Origin: an uncultured Rhizobiaceae group bacterium | GTDB taxonomy: Bacteria > Pseudomonadota > Alphaproteobacteria > Rhizobiales > Rhizobiaceae | NCBI GenBank assembly: GCA_938010435.1 | Contig: CALLUS010000014.1 | Location: 62,001-126,000, forward strand | Length of the DNA: 64,000 nt | Direction of reading: 5' to 3' | Shown here: piece by piece, positions 1-7,853 of the stretch | Numbering within the stretch: position 1 is the first letter of the stretch | Layout: every line of letters begins with the position of its first letter | The notes under the pieces: model-generated | What the model saw: only the letters and a program-made list of their open reading frames with translations | Databases searched by the model: none | Told to the model about the DNA's origin: nothing | Program-made: the position numbers and the translations under genes

Positions 1-587
1 CAACAACATTCGCTGAAGCTGGCGGTTTTGTGAAATCGGAAAACACGCTCGACAAACCTGATCTTCAATATCATTTCGTTGTAGGCATCTTGGACGACCA
101 CAATCGAAAACTCCATTTGGGCCACGGCTTTTCCTGTCATATCTGTGTGTTGCGCCCCAAGAGCAGAGGGTATGTGCGCCTCGAAGATGCGAACCCAAAC
201 AACAAACCTGTTGTACAGATGAACTTTCTTGAAGAACGCGAAGATATGGATTTGCTTCTCAAAGGGTTTCACCAAATGCGCCAATTACTGGAGGCGCCTG
301 CTCTCGCTTCATGGAGAAAAAAAGAACTCTATACAGCAGGCGTCTATGATGACGCTAAGCTGGAACAAATCATCCGCGATCGCGCCGACACAGTGTATCA
401 CCCCGTTGGAACCTGCCGAATGGGAGCAGATAAGGTGGCGGTTGTGGACCCGGAATTGCGCGTCAATGGTGTTGAAGGTCTTCGCATTGCTGATGCATCA
501 ATTATGCCCCGCATTATTGGTGGAAACACCAACGCACCGACGATAATGATTGGGGAAAAATGTGCTGATATGATAAAAACTACATAA
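1..587 (+). CDS. GMC-family oxidoreductase (choline dehydrogenase-like), C-terminal part
   Basis: The reading frame is open from the window edge, so the gene starts upstream and only about 194 residues are visible. They form the substrate-binding and C-terminal half of a GMC flavoenzyme. The motif HPVGTCRMG (near bases 400-426) holds the usual catalytic histidine, and GGNTNAPT (near 520-545) holds the second conserved active-site position. Family members use FAD to oxidise alcohols such as choline. The one-carbon and dimethylglycine genes nearby make a choline-type substrate plausible, but the specificity cannot be read from this part. The FAD-binding N-terminus is not in the window. Confidence 0.9.
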   Translation, partial: TTFAEAGGFVKSENTLDKPDLQYHFVVGILDDHNRKLHLGHGFSCHICVLRPKSRGYVRLEDANPNNKPVVQMNFLEEREDMDLLLKGFHQMRQLLEAPALASWRKKELYTAGVYDDAKLEQIIRDRADTVYHPVGTCRMGADKVAVVDPELRVNGVEGLRIADASIMPRIIGGNTNAPTIMIGEKCADMIKTT

Positions 588-622
588 AATGCAGCAGGTC
601 GTTTTTTGAATTGAAACACGTC

Positions 623-638
623 GTACTTATATAAGTAC
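623..638. promoter_or_regulatory. Perfect 16-bp palindrome, candidate operator
   Basis: GTACTTAT-ATAAGTAC is a perfect inverted repeat with no spacer. It lies 53 bases before the gene at 692, in the only gap of that operon, so it is well placed to be an operator. I cannot name the regulator. Confidence 0.4.
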
Positions 639-691
639 AATAAGATAAATGCGCGCATCTTGCGATTTGACAATCAGTTAGGCATCAGCCC

Positions 692-994
692 ATGGCACAG
701 TTACAAATAGTCTATTGGCGGGATATTCCAGCCCAAGTCATGGTGAAAGCCGGACGTCGCAATCAGGCTAAACGCGAACTCTCTTTACGCTTCACAGAAG
801 CCATTGATATGGCCGCCATGCGTGATGGCGCAGCTGAAACTGACGAATACTTGGCTGAATGGCGTCGTGGCGACGCAGTTGATGTTGGCGACGATCTCGA
901 AGCTGAAGCTGATTCTGCAATGGAAAAAATCGAAAATGACTATGACAAAGAACGTCTTGTTGCTTTGGTGAAAAACGGAGGTCGTGAAGCATGA
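692..994 (+). CDS. 'Virulence factor' family small protein
   Basis: This 100-residue protein resembles the small family annotated as 'virulence factor' (PF13769-like), common in Alphaproteobacteria beside MTHFR-like genes. The N-terminal signature is QIVYWRDIPAQV, and YLAEWRRGD lies in the middle. It has no signal peptide or membrane segment. Its stop overlaps the start of the next gene by four bases (ATGA), so the two are translationally coupled and probably act together. The biochemical role is not established, and the family name says little. A link to folate-bound one-carbon metabolism is inferred from context. Confidence 0.75.
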   Translation: MAQLQIVYWRDIPAQVMVKAGRRNQAKRELSLRFTEAIDMAAMRDGAAETDEYLAEWRRGDAVDVGDDLEAEADSAMEKIENDYDKERLVALVKNGGREA

Positions 995-1848
995 CTAAAA
1001 TCAATGCCTCAATGGAAGTCTCCGCCAAGCATGTTCACGATGCCAAACTGAACGTAGGCATGTTACCCACTGGCACGCGCGTCTATGTAACCGATGTGGG
1101 TGTCGATCCAGTTGCTGAAATCGTTTCGGCCTGCCAAAAAATCACGGATATGGGATACATAGCTGTACCCCACATTCCAGCGCGCCGCATTGAAAGCGAA
1201 AGCGCTTTGGAATCGCGCCTTTCTGGTCTCGTCAACGACGCCGGTGTGAACGATATCCTGATCATTGCAGGCGAAGCTGACATTCAAATGGGGCCTTACA
1301 GCCAGAGCCTGGAAATCTTGCAAACTGGTTTGGTCGACAAGCTCGGCATCAAACATGTCGGGCTCGGTGGTCATCCGGAAGGCAATCCCGCTTATGCAGG
1401 GCAAGATGTCATGGAAGTGCTGTGCAACAAAATGAGTTTTGGAAACAACAGCGATGCCGAATTCCGCATCGTGACCCAATTCGGTTTTGACGGTACTAAA
1501 TTTATCCAATGGGCCAAAGATGTGAAGGCTGCAGGTATTGACGCTCCAATTCATTTGGGTGTCGCAGGACCAGCAAAAATTACGACTCTGATCAAATACG
1601 CAGCTATGTGCGGTGTTGGGAACTCTTTGAATTTCTTCAAGAAACGCACCAGCGCCATTGCTCAATTGGCCACCAAACATTCACCGGAAGATGTCGTGGG
1701 GCCTATTGAACAGGTATGGGCAACAGGCGAAACTAACATCACTCAAATCCATGTGTTTCCGTTTGGTGGATTGCAAGCTTCAGCCACATGGTTGATTGAA
1801 CGCGGTAGTTACGATTTTTCCAACCCAATCCAAGCGGCACATGCTTAG
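991..1848 (+). CDS. Methylenetetrahydrofolate reductase-like protein (MetF paralogue)
   Basis: The 285 residues have the character of an MTHFR-family TIM barrel, notably HLGVAGPAKITTLIKYA at about 190-206 and a C-terminal HVFPFGG. The usual N-terminal EFFPPK segment with the catalytic glutamate is absent; the protein starts with a different leader. A bona fide metF lies immediately downstream on the other strand, so this copy probably has another duty, perhaps in methyl-group oxidation or transfer. It is coupled to the small gene before it by an ATGA overlap and ends two bases from the end of metF. Family assignment is fairly secure; the reaction is uncertain. Confidence 0.75.
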   Translation: MTKINASMEVSAKHVHDAKLNVGMLPTGTRVYVTDVGVDPVAEIVSACQKITDMGYIAVPHIPARRIESESALESRLSGLVNDAGVNDILIIAGEADIQMGPYSQSLEILQTGLVDKLGIKHVGLGGHPEGNPAYAGQDVMEVLCNKMSFGNNSDAEFRIVTQFGFDGTKFIQWAKDVKAAGIDAPIHLGVAGPAKITTLIKYAAMCGVGNSLNFFKKRTSAIAQLATKHSPEDVVGPIEQVWATGETNITQIHVFPFGGLQASATWLIERGSYDFSNPIQAAHA

Positions 1849-1850
1849 TA

Positions 1851-2729
1851 TTATCCAACCAATGCAGGACGGAACTGTCCGTCTTCCTCGCTTGGAAATT
1901 CTGCACTGAAGGCACGAATAGCGTCTGCTGCAAGATCGACGCGATTCAGTGTGTAAATGTGGATGCTGTCCACATCGTTTTGCGCCAGATTGCGTACCTG
2001 TTCTTCAATGATTGAACGCGAGAGGTTGGTTTTCTTTGCGTTGTCATCGCCTGTTGAATCATAGAGAGATTCAAATCTCGGTGGTACAGATGCACCACAT
2101 TTTTCAGAAAACCGCTGCACCGCTGAAAAGCTTGAAATTGGCATAATGCCAGGCACCAATTCCATGGAAATACCCGCTGCCACGACTTGATCGCGAAACT
2201 GATAAAACAGATCGTTTTCGAAGAAATATTGAGTGATTGCCCGATCAGCACCCGCCTCCTGTTTTCGTTTCAAAACCTCCAGATCTGCAGCAAACGACTG
2301 CGCTTTGGGGTGTTTTTCAGGATAAGCTGACACAGAAACCTCAAAACCAAAGCGCAATTTTAACTCAAGAACCGCATCAGCAACCGAAGCAAAACCAGCA
2401 AGCGAACCATCGCGATTCGCACCATCATCTCCGCGCACCAAAACGATATGATTAACCCCGTGACTGGAAAGCTCTTCTGCGAACTGAAACAACCCGGCTT
2501 GGTCAAATTGGCTGAGTGCCAAGTGGCAAGCTGTGGGAACCCCATTCAATTTCTGCAGTTGAACAGCCCAGTCAGAACTGTTCTCACCACCTTCACCACC
2601 AGCCCCGAAAGTGACTGTTTGGAACCGTGGCGCAAACCGACGCAGCGCATGGGCACCTGTCATCAAAGCGCGTTCTGACACCAAATTTTTGGGTGGGAAG
2701 AACTCCAGACTAATGGAACCAGAAAGCAT
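1851..2729 (-). CDS. metF: 5,10-methylenetetrahydrofolate reductase
   Basis: This 292-residue protein reduces methylene-THF to methyl-THF, the methyl donor for methionine synthesis. It begins SISLEFFPPKN, carrying the conserved catalytic glutamate, and continues with SVTFGAGG-type sequence (TVTFGAGGEGG), VLVRGD, and ITQYFFEND. I chose the ATG at 2729 because TTTTGGAGACAAAAA just before it is a strong ribosome site; an ATG six codons further upstream lacks one. It is divergent from the methyltransferase gene at 2993, and the gap between them carries several palindromes. Together the pair supplies and uses methyl-THF. Confidence 0.93.
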   Translation of the reverse strand: MLSGSISLEFFPPKNLVSERALMTGAHALRRFAPRFQTVTFGAGGEGGENSSDWAVQLQKLNGVPTACHLALSQFDQAGLFQFAEELSSHGVNHIVLVRGDDGANRDGSLAGFASVADAVLELKLRFGFEVSVSAYPEKHPKAQSFAADLEVLKRKQEAGADRAITQYFFENDLFYQFRDQVVAAGISMELVPGIMPISSFSAVQRFSEKCGASVPPRFESLYDSTGDDNAKKTNLSRSIIEEQVRNLAQNDVDSIHIYTLNRVDLAADAIRAFSAEFPSEEDGQFRPALVG

Positions 2730-2760
2730 TTTTTGTCTCCAAAACATATCAGTTGAACAA

Positions 2761-2793
2761 TTTTTAAAGCGACAACAAATGTCGCTTTAAAAA
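2761..2793. repeat. Perfect 14-bp inverted repeat with 5-base loop
   Basis: TTTTTAAAGCGACA (2761-2774), loop ACAAA, and its exact complement (2780-2793). It overlaps the predicted -10 box and start point of the metF promoter, which favours a DNA operator over an RNA hairpin. The core CAAATGTCGCTTT occurs again at 2887-2899. Confidence 0.6.
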
Positions 2794-2820
2794 CATATAC
2801 CATTAAATTAGATTCATCAA
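2792..2820 (-). promoter_or_regulatory. Predicted metF promoter
   Basis: Read on the minus strand, TTGATG (2815-2820) and TATGTT (2792-2797) are separated by 17 bases. That places transcription start near 2785, about 55 bases before the metF start codon. Two palindromes flank it: one overlaps the -10/start region, the other lies just upstream of the -35. Confidence 0.45.
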
Positions 2821-2824
2821 GCTT

Positions 2825-2846
2825 GATATAAAGATTTCTTTATGTG
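2825..2846. promoter_or_regulatory. Interrupted palindrome, candidate SahR-like operator
   Basis: The core ATAAAGA-TT-TCTTTAT is symmetric, with partial symmetry one to three bases further out. From memory, ArsR-family SahR-type regulators of methionine metabolism in Proteobacteria bind similar ATAAAGATATCTTTAT-like sequences. The site lies between metF and the methyl-THF methyltransferase gene, so one protein here could control both. The regulator gene is not in the window. Confidence 0.45.
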
Positions 2847-2992
2847 ATAAACCGTCAACTCACAACACGAGTAAAACTGCGCCCTGCAAATGTCGCTTTT
2901 GACGCTTCCATGGCTGCATTCTGCAGTCACTAATGTGACAACAACCCCTTTATTGCCCTTCACCTTGGGCACCTTTTGGAGACCTGAAACCA

Positions 2993-3934
2993 GTGACCAG
3001 AACAATCGTTGCCTCCGCCACAAAAGAAGTCGTGATCGGCTTTGAACAGAAGTTTTGTGTGATTGGAGAAAGAATCAACCCAACTGGCCGCAAAAAACTA
3101 GCCGCAGAAATGCAGGCTGGCAATTTTGATACTGTGAAAGCCGATGCATTGGCTCAAGTCGCAGCTGGTGCAACCATGTTGGACGTGAATGCGGGTGTGA
3201 CGTCGGTTGATCCGAATGCGACAGAGCCAGCCTTGATGGTTCAGACTTTGGAAATCGTTCAAGAGCTGGTTGATGTTCCATTGTCCATCGATTCGTCTGT
3301 ATCTGCCGCTATTGAAGCGGGCCTTAAAGTCGCAAAAGGCCGCCCGCTGGTGAACTCCGTCACAGGTGAAGAAGAAAAGCTCGAAGCGATCCTGCCACTC
3401 ATCAAACAATATGATGTGCCTGTGGTTGCGATCTCCAACGATGAGACAGGCATTTCTGAAGACCCTGATGTGCGTTTTGAAGTGGCCAAAAAGATCGTTG
3501 AACGCGCCGCAGATTTCGGAATTCCCGCTCACGATATTGTTGTTGACCCATTGGTGATGCCAATTGGCGCCATGGGTACGGCTGGCAAACAGGTTTTTGC
3601 TCTTGTGCGCCGCTTGCGCGAAGAACTCGGCGTGAACACCACATGCGGCCTGTCGAACATCTCATTCGGCTTGCCCCACCGCCACGGCATCAACGCAGCA
3701 TTCATCCCCATGTGCATCGCATCCGGCATGACATCGGCCATCATGAACCCTTGTCGCCCACAAGAAATGGAAATGGTTCACGCCGGCAACGTGCTTGCAG
3801 GCAATGACGCCGACTGCACCGACTGGATCATGAACTATAAAAACCACACCGCAGCCGCAGGAACAGCCCCAACAGCTGCACCAGCAAGTGGCGGCAGTCG
3901 CCGCCGCGGTGGTCGCGCAGCGCGGACGGGTTAA
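2993..3934 (+). CDS. Methyltetrahydrofolate:corrinoid methyltransferase (pterin-binding component of split methionine synthase)
   Basis: This 313-residue DHPS-like TIM barrel binds methyl-THF and passes the methyl group to a corrinoid protein. Visible motifs include GERINPTGRKKL (about 23-34), DVNAG, SIDSS, NSVTGEE, VAISNDETG and GLSNISFGLPHR. In Phaeobacter and relatives, methionine synthase is divided into separate pterin-, B12- and homocysteine-binding proteins plus a RamA-like activator. This gene matches the pterin part and the activator is two genes on. The start is GTG at 2993 behind GGAG at 2978-2981. The last 20 or so residues form an Ala-rich linker and a basic GGSRRRGGRAARTG tail, echoed in the activator. 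Confidence 0.88.
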   Translation: MTRTIVASATKEVVIGFEQKFCVIGERINPTGRKKLAAEMQAGNFDTVKADALAQVAAGATMLDVNAGVTSVDPNATEPALMVQTLEIVQELVDVPLSIDSSVSAAIEAGLKVAKGRPLVNSVTGEEEKLEAILPLIKQYDVPVVAISNDETGISEDPDVRFEVAKKIVERAADFGIPAHDIVVDPLVMPIGAMGTAGKQVFALVRRLREELGVNTTCGLSNISFGLPHRHGINAAFIPMCIASGMTSAIMNPCRPQEMEMVHAGNVLAGNDADCTDWIMNYKNHTAAAGTAPTAAPASGGSRRRGGRAARTG

Positions 3935-3935
3935 A

Positions 3936-4229
3936 TTGAAACTAGAAGACGCCGAGAAAATAGTTAGGATTTTGCAACACAGAATTCCGAACTATACGAC
4001 GACCATCGAGCTCTTTGATGGCGAGCAACTGGAAATTGGTGATTTCGAAATCAATTTCAACATTGGTGAGAACTTCGGACATTTAACATGGACTTCATCA
4101 ACAAGCTTTGAACTTATCGATGTGACCGATATCTGTAAAATCATAGATACTGAAACTGGAAAAGTGATAGTTTCAGTCGATTTAGACGATTTTGACCCAA
4201 TTGAAGTGAAACCGCCAAATGAGCACTGA
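3936..4229 (+). CDS. Hypothetical protein, 97 aa
   Basis: I do not recognise this protein. A TTG at 3936, one base after the preceding stop, is the most natural start and implies coupled translation; in-frame sequence further upstream only overlaps the methyltransferase tail. The product is small and acidic (VSVDLDDFDPIEV near the end) with alternating hydrophobic strands, and has no signal peptide or membrane segment. It overlaps the next start by 11 bases. Its codons are richer in A and T than its neighbours, which could mean a later insertion. Other genomes often have a different gene at this place. Confidence 0.6.
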   Translation: MKLEDAEKIVRILQHRIPNYTTTIELFDGEQLEIGDFEINFNIGENFGHLTWTSSTSFELIDVTDICKIIDTETGKVIVSVDLDDFDPIEVKPPNEH

Positions 4230-6255
4230 TCCCCTCGTCGTCTTCACCCCATCTGGCAAACGCGGTCATTTCCCCGTTGGCACGCCAATCCTCGACGCGG
4301 CTCGTGAGCTTGGTGTCTATGTGGAATCTGTTTGCGGTGGGCGCGGAATTTGCGGTCGTTGTCAGGTCGCACCTGAATTCGGTCATTTCGCCAAACACGG
4401 CATTGAATCAAAGGCCGAAGCGGTGTCCGATTGGACATCTAAAGAAACCCGCTACACCGAGAAGCGTGGCGATCTGCCCGAAGGTCGCCGCCTGTCTTGC
4501 TCGGCAACCGTTAAAGGCCCGTTGATTGTCGATATTCCAGCCGACACAGTGGTGAACCAACAAGTCGTACGCAAAGCTGCAGACACGCGCGTGATCGAAC
4601 GCAACCCTGCTGTTCAATTGTGTTATGTCGAAGTCGAAGAACCAGATATGCACAAACCACTCGGTGATCTTGATCGCGTAAAAGCAGCCTTAGAACGCGA
4701 TTGGGGTTTGACTGATGTTCTGGTCTCCCAACAAATTCTTCCTATCGTTCAACAAGTTCTGCGCAAAGGAAAGTGGGCCGTCACCGTCGCGATCCATCAG
4801 GATTTAGAATCGTCACGCCCGACCATGATCGCAATCTATCCCGGTCTGAAAAACGAAGCCTATGGCATCGCCTGTGACATTGGCTCCACGACAATTGCCA
4901 TGCATCTGTCGTCGTTGTTATCAGGCCGAACTCTGGCATCATCGGGCACATCGAACCCACAAATCCGTTTCGGCGAAGATGTCATGAGCCGCGTATCTTA
5001 TGTCATGATGAACCCGGACGGTCGTGAAGCCATGACGAAGGCCGTACGCACTGCGGTCAATGGTCTGATTCAAAACGTCTGTTCGGAAGCAGGCGTTGAC
5101 CCTGAAGATATTCTCGACAGTGTGTTTGTTGGCAACCCAATCATGCACCACCTCTTCTTGGGCATAGACCCAACCGAACTTGGTGGTGCGCCATTCGCAC
5201 TAGCAGTCTCCGGCGCAGTGCACACATGGGCAACCGAACTTGACCTTCACATGAACGAAGGCACCCGCGTTTACATTATCCCCTGTATTGCAGGTCATGT
5301 GGGCGCAGACGCTGCCGCAGCCACCCTTTCGGAAGCGCCACACAAAGAAAGCGAACTTTCACTCTTGGTGGATGTGGGAACAAACGCCGAAATCGTATTG
5401 GGCCATGAAGCTCACACGCTTGCGTGTTCCTCTCCAACAGGCCCAGCATTCGAAGGCGCGGAAATTTCTTGCGGGCAAAGGGCTGCACCCGGTGCAATCG
5501 AGCGCGTACGGATCGACCCAGTGACACTTGAACCGCGCATCAGAATTATTGGTGCCGAAATGTGGTCTGACGAACCGGGCTTTGCGGAAGCATCAAAAGC
5601 AACTGGTGTAACAGGCATTTGCGGCTCCGGCATTATCGAAGTCATCGGTGAGATGTTCCTTGCTGGCATCATCGACGAAGACGGTGTTCTCGACGGCAGC
5701 AAAGCGGCCGTGTCCGCACGCGTTTATGAAGACAATCGCACATTCTCCTACCGCCTTTGGAAAACCGAAGAAGGCCTCGACATCACCGTCAACCAAACCG
5801 ATGTGCGCGCAATCCAAATGGCCAAAGCCGCCCTCTATGCGGGTGTAAAATTACTGATGGAAAAACACGCCACACCAACAGTTTCCAAGATCAGTTTGGC
5901 GGGTGCGTTTGGAACATTTATCGACCCTAAATATGCTTTGGTGATGGGCCTCATTCCTGATTGTGAGATCGAGAATGTGAAAGCCGTCGGCAATGCTGCC
6001 GGAACCGGCGCACGTATGGCATTGCTCAACCGCACACATCGTCGGGAGATCGAAGAGACCGTTCAAAATATCGATAAGATCGAAACGGCCTTGGAACCTA
6101 AGTTCCAAGAGCATTTCGTCAACGCTATGGCCTTCCCAAACAAAGTGGACAAATTCCCGCGCCTTGAAGCCGAAGTAAAGCTCCCTGAACGCAGCGCGGG
6201 CGCAAACGAATCAGGAGCCGCTCCAAGACGACGTGGTGGGCGCAGACGGAGCTAA
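4219..6255 (+). CDS. Corrinoid-protein reductive activator (RamA/RACo-like, 2Fe-2S plus ASKHA/DUF4445)
   Basis: The 678 residues open with a plant-type 2Fe-2S ferredoxin domain whose ligands are Cys39, Cys45, Cys48 (CGGRGICGRC) and Cys94. The rest is the ATPase-like activator domain, with CDIGSTTIAMHL, VFVGNPIMHHL, LLVDVGTNAEIVLG and ISLAGAFGTFI. Such proteins use ATP and low-potential electrons to return accidentally oxidised cob(II)alamin to cob(I)alamin. DUF4445 proteins of this type are known to support split methionine synthase in Phaeobacter. The corrinoid-binding partner is not in the window. The C-terminus is a basic APRRRGGRRRS tail similar to the methyltransferase tail. Confidence 0.9.
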   Translation: MSTDPLVVFTPSGKRGHFPVGTPILDAARELGVYVESVCGGRGICGRCQVAPEFGHFAKHGIESKAEAVSDWTSKETRYTEKRGDLPEGRRLSCSATVKGPLIVDIPADTVVNQQVVRKAADTRVIERNPAVQLCYVEVEEPDMHKPLGDLDRVKAALERDWGLTDVLVSQQILPIVQQVLRKGKWAVTVAIHQDLESSRPTMIAIYPGLKNEAYGIACDIGSTTIAMHLSSLLSGRTLASSGTSNPQIRFGEDVMSRVSYVMMNPDGREAMTKAVRTAVNGLIQNVCSEAGVDPEDILDSVFVGNPIMHHLFLGIDPTELGGAPFALAVSGAVHTWATELDLHMNEGTRVYIIPCIAGHVGADAAAATLSEAPHKESELSLLVDVGTNAEIVLGHEAHTLACSSPTGPAFEGAEISCGQRAAPGAIERVRIDPVTLEPRIRIIGAEMWSDEPGFAEASKATGVTGICGSGIIEVIGEMFLAGIIDEDGVLDGSKAAVSARVYEDNRTFSYRLWKTEEGLDITVNQTDVRAIQMAKAALYAGVKLLMEKHATPTVSKISLAGAFGTFIDPKYALVMGLIPDCEIENVKAVGNAAGTGARMALLNRTHRREIEETVQNIDKIETALEPKFQEHFVNAMAFPNKVDKFPRLEAEVKLPERSAGANESGAAPRRRGGRRRS

Positions 6256-6278
6256 TAGCCTCGCTCCAACCTATAAGA

Positions 6279-7853
6279 CTACGCGTCTCGTGGCGGACGA
6301 ATGAACCATGCCAGAAGCATAATCATTGCAATGATTGCGATTGGCGCAATGGAAATATATGGATTCAACAAGGACACGCCTGCGGCTGCTGCCCACAGAA
6401 TGGAAACAAACGCTTCACACAATGTGGCCGCTTTAGACGACACTTGTCTACGGCGGAACAAGCTGCGTTGGGATTGACTGCGGAACCACAATTGAATGGT
6501 GACCGCACAGACAGAAGCGAACACCACACCCAGCACCATGGCCAAAACGACTTTCCAAGAGAAGAATGAAAGCACAATCACAAATGGAATCAAGATAATC
6601 CCAATCACGCTCAACACGGCTTCCACTTTCGCCCGCAAGACAGTTCTGGGTGCGATAGGTGATGTGTCGATGAGCTCGTGAGCGTCCTCGCCTGAAATGG
6701 TGATCCATGCCAATCCGCCAGCCAACTGGCCAGCCGCCATAACAACCACGGGAACAATAACGTAGAAAATACCGTCGCCCTGCCCGTAGTTGAACCACAG
6801 CATAAACGCTGGTGGTAGAAGATATAAAATTTGTTGTAATGACTGTGAGATCAACCACGGATCGCGCTTCAACAAAGTCCATTCTTTACGGCGAAGGACG
6901 GCGCGTAAGCTCGACTTTGCGCGAAAGCCTGCAAATGGCTTCGCTTTGGCTTGCACTTCACTGGCACCAGCCGCAGCCAAAACATCTTCGGCGAAGCGGC
7001 GTGCGGAAAAATGCGTCACTGCGAAGAAGACAATCCCACAACCCGCAACAATAGCAAGAGCAGCCCAGCCATGACCCATTGCCGCATTGGAGAAAACCCA
7101 AGCAGCGCTTGCAATATCTGGCGATGCGGCGACCGTTTCTGACGACATGAAAAAGCTCAAACGACCAAAGCCTTGGCCAAACATGATTGCAATAATTTGC
7201 AACACAATCACAAACCCCGCTCCCACAATGGCCGCAACGATCTGCGCAATCAGGCGTGTGCGAGACATACCAACCCAACGGAACAAGCCAAGAGTAAGAA
7301 GAGTGGACAGTGACGTTGCCAATAGGCCCAGAGCAATAAGAACCGCATAAGCTGCAATCCAATGTATACCGTCCAACACCATTAAAACATTGATGACGGG
7401 TGACGCAATGAACAGGGATAAAAGCACCGTTTGCAGGCCTAACACCATTGTGCGCACCTCAAACAAACGGTGAGATGGTGCAGGTGACGACAAAATCAAA
7501 TCCAAATCTGATCGGGCGTAATAAGCCCGCGTGACAGATTCAATCGCTTGGCTAAACATCAACGAAAACAACAGTGCCAACGAACCTGAAATGATGAGCA
7601 ATAATTGCTTGTTCACCACCAACCCAGCGCTTGTGACCGGCTGTAGAAGAAAAGCAACAAACCAGTGTGCACCAATGATGAGGCCCAACAAGATTAAAGC
7701 AACTGTGATAATGCGATGCGGCTTTCCGCCTGTCATCATGGACGCAAAATCACGCCACATCAGCCGTGCTTCATGGGCAGCAAACCACGATGTGGATTGG
7801 GAACGGCTTTTGCGACGCGCGTAAGCGTTGCTTAGTTCGACAACAAAGCTCAT
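6279..7853 (-). CDS. ABC transporter permease, multi-spanning
   Basis: This 524-residue hydrophobic protein has about a dozen membrane segments after a short basic N-terminus (YARRKSRSQS). The first half includes IITVALILLGLIIGAHW and LLLIISGSLALLFSLMF; a long cytoplasmic stretch near 300-345 precedes the second half. Its start overlaps the stop of the ATPase gene by four bases, so the two form one exporter. The substrate cannot be read from sequence. It ends 23 bases from the activator gene, tail to tail, with no clear terminator between. Confidence 0.8.
   Translation of the reverse strand: MSFVVELSNAYARRKSRSQSTSWFAAHEARLMWRDFASMMTGGKPHRIITVALILLGLIIGAHWFVAFLLQPVTSAGLVVNKQLLLIISGSLALLFSLMFSQAIESVTRAYYARSDLDLILSSPAPSHRLFEVRTMVLGLQTVLLSLFIASPVINVLMVLDGIHWIAAYAVLIALGLLATSLSTLLTLGLFRWVGMSRTRLIAQIVAAIVGAGFVIVLQIIAIMFGQGFGRLSFFMSSETVAASPDIASAAWVFSNAAMGHGWAALAIVAGCGIVFFAVTHFSARRFAEDVLAAAGASEVQAKAKPFAGFRAKSSLRAVLRRKEWTLLKRDPWLISQSLQQILYLLPPAFMLWFNYGQGDGIFYVIVPVVVMAAGQLAGGLAWITISGEDAHELIDTSPIAPRTVLRAKVEAVLSVIGIILIPFVIVLSFFSWKVVLAMVLGVVFASVCAVTIQLWFRSQSQRSLFRRRQVSSKAATLCEAFVSILWAAAAGVSLLNPYISIAPIAIIAMIMLLAWFIRPPRDA

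Noticed and set aside
2748-2992. Riboswitch (SAM or cobalamin type) before metF or the methyltransferase gene
   Set aside because: I see none of the conserved cores, such as a B12 box; the symmetric elements look like DNA operators.
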